From positions 1 to 6,958 of the forward strand of contig JAQTVR010000062.1 in NCBI GenBank assembly GCA_028706995.1: a DNA stretch of 6,958 bases, written 5' to 3'. This DNA is from Dehalococcoidales bacterium (GTDB lineage: Bacteria; Chloroflexota; Dehalococcoidia; Dehalococcoidales; UBA5627). The position numbers were made by a program, and so were the translations under genes. Shown here in pieces: positions 1 through 5,253 of the stretch (its first letter is position 1; each line of letters begins with the position of its first letter). Under the pieces are notes generated by a model. It saw only the letters and a list, made by a program, of their open reading frames with translations, ran no database searches and was not told the origin of the DNA.

Positions 1-23
1 TTACTTTTCATCATCGTTCTCAT
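1..23 (-). CDS. Start of an unidentified downstream gene (partial, runs off the window edge)
   Basis: On the minus strand an ATG at 23-21 is preceded by GGAGAG (36-31) with a 7-base spacer, a convincing ribosome binding site. It lies 21 bases after the stop codon of the DUF2520 gene. The visible codons read M-R-T-M-M-K-S and stay open to the edge. The spacing and direction say it is the next gene of the same operon. Seven residues are too few to name it. From the usual neighbours of DUF2520 genes in other bacteria a pantothenate gene such as panB would be a reasonable guess, but nothing in these bases shows that. Confidence 0.6.
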
Positions 24-44
24 ATATTTTCTCTCCGATTACTA

Positions 45-905
45 TTAATTGCTGAGCACTTCTTCGATCTCTCTAGCCTGTTTCTGGTCTATCCTTCCCT
101 TTTCCAGTGCAATAGGTATGGTGTTTCTGCCCAACTCGCTGTAGAGTCGCGTTAGATTGGGATTTATCTTATCAAGAGCTGCTAAATGTTTTTTAACAGT
201 GCCTGTATCTCCGCGGGCGATAGGTCCTGTAAGACTCTTTATAACACCCGCCGCCTCGATATTATTTATAGTTCCCCGCATTAACGGCAGAAGCGCCCGG
301 ACAGCCTGATACTGCGGAACGTCTATGTTCTTCCACAGCGTGACGGCGGTATTGGTAAGTGTGACCAGGTAGTTGCAGGCGAAAACGGCTGCAGCATGAT
401 ATATCACCCTGTCCCCGGATTTGAGCTCTATCCAGTATCCGCCAAGCATTGCTGCCATGTCCTTGAGCGTTGTCAGGAGAGGCTCTTCGGATTCTACGGC
501 GAAGGTGATACCCTTTAGATTTTCCTGTATCATCGCAGCAAAGGTCTGAAGAGGATGGAATACACCAGTATAAGCCCCTGACTCTTTGGCTGGATCTAAT
601 ATATCGATAGGGTCGGCACCGCTGCAATGAATTATGCTTTGCCCGGCTCTCCATTTCACCTTAGAAGCGACTAACGGAATAATATCATCAGGCGTGGCTA
701 TAAGTACCAGATCGGCAGAATTGGCAACTTCCTGATTATCATGGACTGCATTGCATCCATCGATCATTCCTGCCAGTAGTTTGGCTGACTCATATCCGCG
801 GCTGGATACAGCCACCACCGGGAAACCCCTTTGGTGGAAAGCAACCGCCAGCGTTGTAGCCAGCGCTCCGGCGCCGATAAAGCCCATCTTAAATTTATAT
901 TCCAT
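45..905 (-). CDS. Rossmann-like, DUF2520 domain oxidoreductase-like protein (286 aa)
   Basis: This is a cytosolic NAD(P)-binding protein of the 6-phosphogluconate dehydrogenase / pyrroline-5-carboxylate reductase-like superfamily. The N-terminal Rossmann domain (about 7-130) has the dinucleotide-binding turn GAGALA (11-16), then ATPDD (70-74), HCSGA (93-97) and FHPLQTF (116-122). The C-terminal DUF2520 helical domain (about 140-280) has the YHAAAVFACNYL block (169-180) and LTGPIARGD (225-233). These blocks in this order are diagnostic of the family, and the length is normal. The ATG at 905 is chosen because GAGG at 916-913 sits 7 bases upstream; the internal Met7 has no such site. The substrate is not known from sequence. 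Homologues are often near panB/panC, and Francisella PanG is a ketopantoate reductase that I recall as related, so NADPH-dependent ketopantoate reduction is a candidate role. It is the first gene of an operon that continues off the left edge. Confidence 0.9.
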   Translation of the reverse strand: MEYKFKMGFIGAGALATTLAVAFHQRGFPVVAVSSRGYESAKLLAGMIDGCNAVHDNQEVANSADLVLIATPDDIIPLVASKVKWRAGQSIIHCSGADPIDILDPAKESGAYTGVFHPLQTFAAMIQENLKGITFAVESEEPLLTTLKDMAAMLGGYWIELKSGDRVIYHAAAVFACNYLVTLTNTAVTLWKNIDVPQYQAVRALLPLMRGTINNIEAAGVIKSLTGPIARGDTGTVKKHLAALDKINPNLTRLYSELGRNTIPIALEKGRIDQKQAREIEEVLSN

Positions 906-1071
906 CTTGTTGCCTCATTAATTATGAGTAATCTCAAATCAAATTAAAAAAGCCTTCTCAAATACAACGAGAAGGCGAATATTAGAACACGTCTCGGTCA
1001 TATCCGATCCAAGCGATATATTACTATATTAGCTGATAACCCCGCTCACCGCCGTTAGGTCGATGGCTTGT
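906..1071 (-). promoter_or_regulatory. Leader region of the DUF2520 operon with possible attenuation
   Basis: If transcription starts just downstream of the promoter at 1106-1078, the mRNA has a leader of about 165 bases before the ATG at 905. No credible ORF is seen in it. It contains a small TCGG/CCGA hairpin (loop of 6) around 990-1003, a UAAC/GUUA pairing around 1038-1058 and then a complete intrinsic terminator at 976-946. The T-box signature AGGGTGG-ACCGCG is absent. The long leader plus terminator suggests riboswitch-like or protein-mediated attenuation. The Rfam pan motif, known upstream of pantothenate genes in Chloroflexi, Firmicutes and deltaproteobacteria, is one candidate, but I cannot confirm its fold by eye. 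Confidence 0.45.
946..976 (-). terminator. Intrinsic terminator within the leader of the DUF2520 gene
   Basis: Read on the minus strand, GCCTTCTC (976-969) pairs perfectly with GAGAAGGC (959-952) across a 9-base loop and is followed at once by T6 (951-946) and AATTT. This is a textbook Rho-independent terminator for leftward transcription. No minus-strand gene lies upstream for thousands of bases except proS, which itself ends far away at 5254. The terminator therefore most likely acts inside the leader of the DUF2520 gene, whose ATG is 41 bases past the T tract. Confidence 0.8.
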
Positions 1072-1077
1072 GACTTA

Positions 1078-1106
1078 ATTTTATTGTGCTTCAGGTCAGA
1101 TGTCAA
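1078..1106 (-). promoter_or_regulatory. Sigma70-type promoter for the DUF2520 operon
   Basis: On the minus strand TTGACA (1106-1101) is followed by a 17-base spacer and TAAAAT (1083-1078). The -35 box is a perfect match and the -10 box has one mismatch to TATAAT. The predicted start is near 1071. It faces left toward the DUF2520 gene and is divergent from the promoter at 1170-1199. Confidence 0.7.
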
Positions 1107-1133
1107 ATATTTACCTGTAAATGATGCAGAAGG

Positions 1134-1162
1134 TTTTCCAGTTATGACTAAACCGGTATAAT
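1134..1162 (+). promoter_or_regulatory. Weak second candidate promoter upstream of the small cysteine gene
   Basis: A perfect TATAAT at 1157-1162 has only a poor -35 partner (TTTTCC at 1134-1139, 17-base spacer). It could be a secondary start for the small gene or a chance match in AT-rich DNA. The stretch 1107-1133 shows nothing else recognisable. Confidence 0.25.
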
Positions 1163-1169
1163 TATTATT

Positions 1170-1199
1170 TTGGCTATTAATGGAAAATAGTATTATAAT
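1170..1199 (+). promoter_or_regulatory. Sigma70-type promoter for the small cysteine-rich gene
   Basis: TTGGCT (1170-1175), an 18-base spacer and a perfect TATAAT (1194-1199) point right, with a predicted start near 1206 and a leader of about 35 bases. A 5-bp inverted repeat, CTATT (1174-1178) and AATAG (1186-1190), lies between the two boxes and might be an operator half-site pair, though it is short enough to be chance. Confidence 0.6.
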
Positions 1200-1230
1200 T
1201 AAATCGTACAGAAATGTATAAAATAACCAT

Positions 1231-1235
1231 GGAGG
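1231..1235 (+). promoter_or_regulatory. Ribosome binding site fixing the start of the small gene
   Basis: GGAGG at 1231-1235 stands 5 bases before ATG 1241. It supports that start over the in-frame ATG at 1214, which has no purine-rich site upstream and would put this sequence inside the coding region. Confidence 0.75.
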
Positions 1236-1240
1236 AAAAA

Positions 1241-1396
1241 ATGAAGATTGTAAGCCTTTGTAGTGGGAAGACATGCTGCCCGGTCGTCAAAATTGACGAA
1301 GAACGGATTGAAATCGGTGAAACAGGTAATCTTTGTATCCTTAAAAAGAGCGAATGGGAGACATTAAAAAAGAAGATCCTGGATAAAGAAATTTAG
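1241..1396 (+). CDS. Small cysteine-rich protein of unknown function (51 aa)
   Basis: This 51-residue protein starts at ATG 1241, 5 bases after GGAGG. It has four cysteines (C7, C12, C13, C32), arranged as C-x4-CC near the N-terminus and a single C in the middle. It is predicted as short beta strands (CCPVVKI, RIEIGE, LCILK) followed by a charged C-terminal helix beginning SEWETLKKKI (37-46). There is no signal peptide or membrane segment, so it is cytosolic. I do not know a function. The pattern of an early Cys, paired strands and a final x-x-x-W-x-x-L-x-x-x-I helix resembles small proteins I have seen in anaerobe genomes and, loosely, DUF397. The cysteines could bind a metal or be redox active. 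Its own promoter, good ribosome site and strong terminator argue that it is a real, separately expressed gene. Confidence 0.75.
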   Translation: MKIVSLCSGKTCCPVVKIDEERIEIGETGNLCILKKSEWETLKKKILDKEI

Positions 1397-1417
1397 AATT
1401 GAGTTAATGTTTGGGGG

Positions 1418-1454
1418 GTAAGGACAGAGTATCATACTCTGTCCTTACTTTTTT
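1418..1454 (+). terminator. Strong intrinsic terminator after the small cysteine gene
   Basis: A perfect 14-bp stem, 1418-1431 with 1435-1448, closes a 3-base loop (TCA) and is followed by T6 (1449-1454). It begins 21 bases after the stop codon of the small gene. It ends that transcript and isolates the pheST promoter downstream. On the other strand the stem is followed by a C run, so it works in one direction only. Confidence 0.92.
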
Positions 1455-1471
1455 ATGGTAGAAACCACTAT

Positions 1472-1501
1472 TTGACCCTGTTAGCATCTATATCCTATAA
1501 T
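1472..1501 (+). promoter_or_regulatory. Sigma70-type promoter for pheST
   Basis: TTGACC (1472-1477), an 18-base spacer and a perfect TATAAT (1496-1501) lie directly before pheS. The predicted start is near 1508, giving a leader of only about 28 AT-rich bases. This leaves no room for a T-box or a leader-peptide attenuator, both of which control pheST in some other bacteria. Confidence 0.75.
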
Positions 1502-1535
1502 CCATAGATAAAAATAAAATTTTGCTACTAAAAAT

Positions 1536-2579
1536 ATGAGTCTATTACAACAACTTGAAGAGTTAAAAGCAGAAGCCCTGGCTGAACTTAATTCCATCGA
1601 TGACAGCAAAAAGCTGGAATCATGGAGAGTCCAGTATATGGGAAAGAAAAGCAAGCTCAATGAGGTACTGCGCGGCTTAGCCGGATTATCCATCGAAGAA
1701 AAAAAGACGGTTGGAGCCGGTGCTAATAGCCTTAAACTCGACCTGGACGTTGCTTTAAAGGGGAAAGAGCAGGTTCTGGGAGAAAAGATAGATCAACCGG
1801 CAGGAGAAGCTCCCCTTGATATATCTCTCCCGGGGCGTACGCCGCCTGTCGGTCGTTTACATCCCATTACACAGGTTATTACCGAAATGAGCCAGATATT
1901 CGTTTCTATGGGCTTTCAGGTGGTAGAAGGACCCGAAGTAGAATGGGATTATTACAACTTCGACATGTTGAATATTCCGAAAGAACACCCTGCAAGGGAT
2001 AATATGCAAACCCTGTGGGTGGATTATGAGAACGAGAAGGGCGAAAGGCCGATGCTTCTACGCACTCATACCTCGCCGATGCAGATACGCGTCATGGAAA
2101 AGATAAAGCCGCCGGTAAGAATTGTAGTGCCGGGCAAGGTTTACCGCTACGAAGCTATCGATGCTACACATATTCCTATGTTTACTCAAATAGAAGGACT
2201 GGCGGTGGATAGGGGCATTACGCTGGCAGACCTTAAAGGCACCTTATATGACTTTGCCCGCCGTTACTTCAGCTCGGATAGAAAAGCACGTTTCCGCTGT
2301 GATTTCTTCCCCTTCGTCGAACCCGGTGTCGAGATGTCTATCGAGTGCGCCGTTTGCAAGGGAAACGGTTGCCGCCTGTGCAGCAACAGCGGATGGATCG
2401 AGATACTGGGCGCCGGCATGGTACACCCGAGAGTGCTGGAGAGAGTGGGTATCGATCCGTCGGTATACTCCGGGTTTGCCTTCGGCATGGGCATCGAGCG
2501 CGTGCCTATGCTGCGTTACGGCATAGACGATATACGCCTGTTTTATGGCGGAGACCTTAGATTTTTGAGGCAGTTTTAA
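1536..2579 (+). CDS. pheS: Phenylalanyl-tRNA synthetase alpha subunit
   Basis: This is the catalytic alpha subunit of the cytosolic alpha2-beta2 enzyme that charges tRNA-Phe with phenylalanine using ATP. The N-terminal coiled-coil tRNA-binding arm spans about 1-90, and the class II catalytic core follows: motif 1 around 108-136, the substrate motif RTHTSPMQ (176-183), motif 2 GKVYRYEAIDATH (200-212) with the Phe-binding Q218 and E220, and motif 3 GFAFGMGIERV (313-323) with R322. Cysteines C271, C274, C279 and C282 form a zinc-ribbon-like insert before GWIEILGAGMVHP, as in Bacillus-type PheS. The 347-residue length is normal. ATG 1536 is the only possible start after the in-frame stop at 1515-1517, yet it has no Shine-Dalgarno sequence. 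The gene is cotranscribed with pheT six bases downstream. Confidence 0.98.
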   Translation: MSLLQQLEELKAEALAELNSIDDSKKLESWRVQYMGKKSKLNEVLRGLAGLSIEEKKTVGAGANSLKLDLDVALKGKEQVLGEKIDQPAGEAPLDISLPGRTPPVGRLHPITQVITEMSQIFVSMGFQVVEGPEVEWDYYNFDMLNIPKEHPARDNMQTLWVDYENEKGERPMLLRTHTSPMQIRVMEKIKPPVRIVVPGKVYRYEAIDATHIPMFTQIEGLAVDRGITLADLKGTLYDFARRYFSSDRKARFRCDFFPFVEPGVEMSIECAVCKGNGCRLCSNSGWIEILGAGMVHPRVLERVGIDPSVYSGFAFGMGIERVPMLRYGIDDIRLFYGGDLRFLRQF

Positions 2580-2585
2580 AAAATT

Positions 2586-4985
2586 ATGAAAGTACCTATT
2601 AAGTGGCTTAAAGATTATATTGATATTTCATTATCACCGAAAGAGCTTGCCCATCGATTGACGATGGCTGGCACGGAAACCGGCTTGAAGTATATCGGTG
2701 AAAGCTGGGAGGGAGTGGTCATCGGGCAGATAGCATCCATAGATCCCCATCCCAATGCCGACCGCTTGAGGCTGGCGACTGTAGATACAGGAACCGGCAG
2801 GCAGACTGTTGTCTGCGGTGCGCCCAATCTCCAGATTGGCGATAAGATAGTTTTTGCCGATGTCGGCGCTAATCTTACAGATGGGCATACCGGTGAGAAA
2901 TCTATTTTAAAACCGGCAAAGATTCGTGGTGTTGAATCCTGCGGCATGGTCTGCTCCGAGATGGAGCTTGGGATATCTAAAAATCATGAGGGAATAATTG
3001 TATTGCCCCCTGAAGCGCCGCTGGGTAAGCCACTGGCCGAGTTTCTATCCGATATTGTCCTTGACATCGAAGTGACTCCCAATCGTCCTGATCTGCTTTC
3101 TGTTATCGGTGTCGCCTGGGAAGTTGCAGCGCTTACCGATAACAAGGTTAATATTCCCCCGTCTACTTATGAAGAAACAGGGGATTCGATAGAAAAACAT
3201 ATCAGCATCGAAATTGTCGATTCGGATCTATGTCCTCGTTATTGTGCCAGTTTGATTACCGGCATAAAGATAGGTGAATCGCCAGAATGGCTGAAGCAGC
3301 GCTTGATTGCCTGCGGGTTGCGTCCTATAAGTAATATAGTGGATGTTACAAATTACGTAATGTTCGAGTACGGCCAGCCTCTTCACAGTTTCGATTACGA
3401 TAAAATCAAGACCAGAAAGATTGTCGTTCGCCGGGCTGGAAACGGCGAGATTATGCAAACGCTGGATGATGTCGAACGTAAACTGAGCGATAAGACGCTT
3501 GTTATAACCGATGGCGAAAAAGCCGTGGCTATTGCCGGTGTTATGGGTGGTGCCAACAGTGAAATCACCGAAAATACCACCTCTATTCTGCTGGAATCGG
3601 CTAATTTTAATGCTGCCAGCATTCACTATACCAGCCATGGTTTGAAACTGATCAGCGAAGCCAGCATGCGCTTCGAGAGAGGTATCCGCCCCGATTTAAC
3701 TATTCCTGCGGTAAAACGGGCAACTCAACTCATATTGCAGCTTGCCGGGGGCAAAGCCGCAAAGGGTATTATGGATATCTATCCACAGAAGAAGGAACTT
3801 AAGGCTATCCGTCTGCATTCCAGTGAAATCGAACGCATTCTCGGGATAGAGTTTGGAATGGAGCAGGTGGAAGAGACGCTGACTTCTCTGGGTTTCAAGG
3901 TAGCGGTCTTTCCTCAAGATAAAGAGTTTTTAGTGACGCCAGCTTACTGGCGAAGCGATATTAATATAGAAATCGACCTGGTCGAGGAGGTCGCCCGCAT
4001 AATCGGCTATGAAAATATCCCAACGACTCTACTTAGCGGCGCAATTGCTCACCAGGAGCCGAACCAGTTGATGACCTTAAAGAGTAAGATAAAACAAAAT
4101 TTTGTAGGTTTTGGTTTCCAGGAGATTATTACCTATTCGTTAACCAGCAGGGAAATGCTGGAGAAAGCATTTGCCTCTGGCTCACTTGACAGGGAACCGG
4201 TTAAGCTTTCTAATGCCATGAGTTCCGACCAGGAATATCTTCGTACGAATCTCAGAAGCGGGCTCTTATCGGTATTGGAATCCAACCTTAGGCATGAAGA
4301 AGGGCCGATAAGGCTCTTCGAACTCAGTCGCATTTATCTGCCTCGTGATAACGATCTGCCCGAAGAACAGGAGATCTTATGCGGTTTGATGCATAACCCG
4401 GAAGAGGAAAAAGCCTGGCCGGTGCATACGCCGCCCTTCGATTTCTTTACTGTTAAGGGGGTGGTAGAGATCATTATGGCATCGCTGGGTGTTAAATCCG
4501 ATTTCCGCGAATCTAACGATGATGGATTGCGTCCCGGCAGGCAGGCAGAGATTATTGTCACTGGCAAAAAAATGGGTGTTATCGGTGAGCTGCATCCTAA
4601 AGTGGCTATCGCTTTCGATATTTCAGATATAGTATATTTATTCGAGATAAATGTTACTGGTCTTTTACCATCTACCTTGCAGCGTAATGGTTACCATGCG
4701 ATAGCGCGTTTTCCGTCGGTTGTAAGAGATATAGCTTTAGTGCTTGATATTAACGTGACTCACCAGCAGATTGTTGACATAATAAGCAAATTCACACTGG
4801 TCAATGAGATAACTCTGTTCGATGTATATAGCGGAAAACAGGTGTCTCCAGGTAAGAAGTCACTGGCTTACAGGCTTAACTTCCAGTCGGCAGAGCATAC
4901 TCTTACCGATATAGAAGTAGACAAAGTCTTTGAACAGATATTAATCAGGCTTAAGGATAAGCTGGGCGCCACGCTAAGAGCTTAG
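2586..4985 (+). CDS. pheT: Phenylalanyl-tRNA synthetase beta subunit
   Basis: This is the beta subunit of PheRS; it binds tRNA-Phe and hydrolyses mischarged Tyr-tRNA-Phe. Domains in order are the N-terminal helix-strand segment (1-38), an EMAPII-like tRNA-binding OB fold (about 39-150, with DPHPNADRLRLATVDTG and the AKIRGVES block), the B3/B4 editing module (about 205-385), B5 (about 405-475, with metal-ligand acidic residues in WRSDINIEIDLVEEVARI), a degenerate synthetase-like core (about 490-690) and the C-terminal FDX-ACB anticodon-binding domain (about 707-798, starting ARFPSVVRDIALV). Editing-pocket blocks GLRPISNIVDVTNYV (244-258), QPLHSFD (264-270), AGVMGG (317-322) and LLESANF (335-341) are intact, so it should proofread. 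The 799-residue length is typical. It starts six bases after pheS; a GAGG at 2567-2570 lies 15 bases upstream, which is far, so translation may be coupled to pheS. Confidence 0.98.
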   Translation: MKVPIKWLKDYIDISLSPKELAHRLTMAGTETGLKYIGESWEGVVIGQIASIDPHPNADRLRLATVDTGTGRQTVVCGAPNLQIGDKIVFADVGANLTDGHTGEKSILKPAKIRGVESCGMVCSEMELGISKNHEGIIVLPPEAPLGKPLAEFLSDIVLDIEVTPNRPDLLSVIGVAWEVAALTDNKVNIPPSTYEETGDSIEKHISIEIVDSDLCPRYCASLITGIKIGESPEWLKQRLIACGLRPISNIVDVTNYVMFEYGQPLHSFDYDKIKTRKIVVRRAGNGEIMQTLDDVERKLSDKTLVITDGEKAVAIAGVMGGANSEITENTTSILLESANFNAASIHYTSHGLKLISEASMRFERGIRPDLTIPAVKRATQLILQLAGGKAAKGIMDIYPQKKELKAIRLHSSEIERILGIEFGMEQVEETLTSLGFKVAVFPQDKEFLVTPAYWRSDINIEIDLVEEVARIIGYENIPTTLLSGAIAHQEPNQLMTLKSKIKQNFVGFGFQEIITYSLTSREMLEKAFASGSLDREPVKLSNAMSSDQEYLRTNLRSGLLSVLESNLRHEEGPIRLFELSRIYLPRDNDLPEEQEILCGLMHNPEEEKAWPVHTPPFDFFTVKGVVEIIMASLGVKSDFRESNDDGLRPGRQAEIIVTGKKMGVIGELHPKVAIAFDISDIVYLFEINVTGLLPSTLQRNGYHAIARFPSVVRDIALVLDINVTHQQIVDIISKFTLVNEITLFDVYSGKQVSPGKKSLAYRLNFQSAEHTLTDIEVDKVFEQILIRLKDKLGATLRA

Positions 4986-4997
4986 TTCAGTTCTTAC

Positions 4998-5041
4998 TTG
5001 TCATTGCCGTTGATAGTTTCCTCTATTTGAGTTGTCATTGC
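4998..5041 (+). repeat. 10-bp direct repeat TTGTCATTGC just after pheT
   Basis: TTGTCATTGC occurs at 4998-5007 and again at 5032-5041. The second copy overlaps the left end of the large palindrome. The first may be the decayed end of an older copy of the same repeat. Confidence 0.5.
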
Positions 5042-5164
5042 GAATCTTTCCGAAGGAAAGTGAAGCAATCTCTATGATTCTAATAGGTAAATGTGTCGGT
5101 TATATAATATCTAATGGCAGAGATTGCTTCGTCAGTCGCCTGATGGCTCCTTTCTCGCAATAAC
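5034..5164. repeat. 131-bp imperfect palindrome, REP/MITE-like intergenic repeat
   Basis: The ends GTCATTGCGA (5034-5043) and TCGCAATAAC (5155-5164) are inverted repeats with one mismatch. A second, perfect 12-bp pair lies inside: GAAGCAATCTCT (5062-5073) with AGAGATTGCTTC (5119-5130). The left arm carries its own hairpin, CTTTCC-GAA-GGAAAG (5046-5060), and the right arm has a short TCAG/CTGA hairpin (5132-5143). The apical loop is 45 bases and AT-rich. No ORF is present. The ends resemble a widespread family of bacterial intergenic palindromes with TCATTGCGA and GAAGCAATCTC blocks, so I call it a non-autonomous repeat element. It sits between convergent genes, where such elements are tolerated, and its fold might help block read-through. 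It lacks a T tract, so it is not a standard terminator. Confidence 0.75.
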
Positions 5165-5178
5165 TGTATTTGGCCTTG

Positions 5179-5204
5179 CCCTCTGAGTATATCGAAGGGT
5201 GAGC
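5179..5204. repeat. Short repeat-like motif CCCTCTGAG...CGAAGGG
   Basis: CCCTCTGAG (5179-5187), five bases, then CGAAGGGTGAGC (5193-5204) resembles the dispersed intergenic motif CCCTGAGC-n-TCGAAGGG seen in many bacterial genomes. CCCT and AGGG can pair as a weak hairpin. The remaining gap DNA (5205-5253) shows nothing recognisable, and no clear terminator is seen for either pheT or proS. Confidence 0.4.
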
Positions 5205-5253
5205 TTGTCAAATCTAAACGGCGGTGATTAACTAAGAAGCAACATTACAGCTA

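Noticed and set aside
1214..1240. Upstream in-frame ATG at 1214 as the start of the small cysteine protein
   Set aside because: It has no ribosome site, and the clear GGAGG at 1231-1235 serves ATG 1241.
1029..1274. Minus-strand ORF of 81 codons across the intergenic region
   Set aside because: It has no family resemblance, overlaps two good promoters and the start of the small gene, and has low-complexity AT-rich coding.
1241..1454. Small ORF plus terminator directly upstream of pheS as a leader-peptide attenuator like pheL/pheM in E. coli
   Set aside because: The 51-residue product contains no phenylalanine at all, the terminator has no visible alternative pairing partner, and pheST has its own promoter after the terminator.
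1455..1535. T-box riboswitch controlling pheST
   Set aside because: There is only about 28 bases between the predicted transcription start and pheS, and no T-box consensus or specifier stem.
2181..2190. PheS FTQ (T217) in place of the FHQ found in E. coli and Thermus as an active-site change
   Set aside because: This position is variable in the family; Bacillus-type PheS, as I recall, has Met there, and the neighbouring Q218 and E220 are intact.
2244..2560. Several overlapping ORFs of 60-92 codons on both strands inside pheS, with similar ones inside pheT and proS
   Set aside because: They are shadows of strongly conserved synthetase genes in other frames, with no ribosome sites and no recognisable domains.
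4986..5253. tRNA, small RNA gene or CRISPR repeat in the pheT-proS gap
   Set aside because: No cloverleaf, no promoter-terminator pair and no regularly spaced direct repeats; the structure is fully explained by the palindrome and short motifs.
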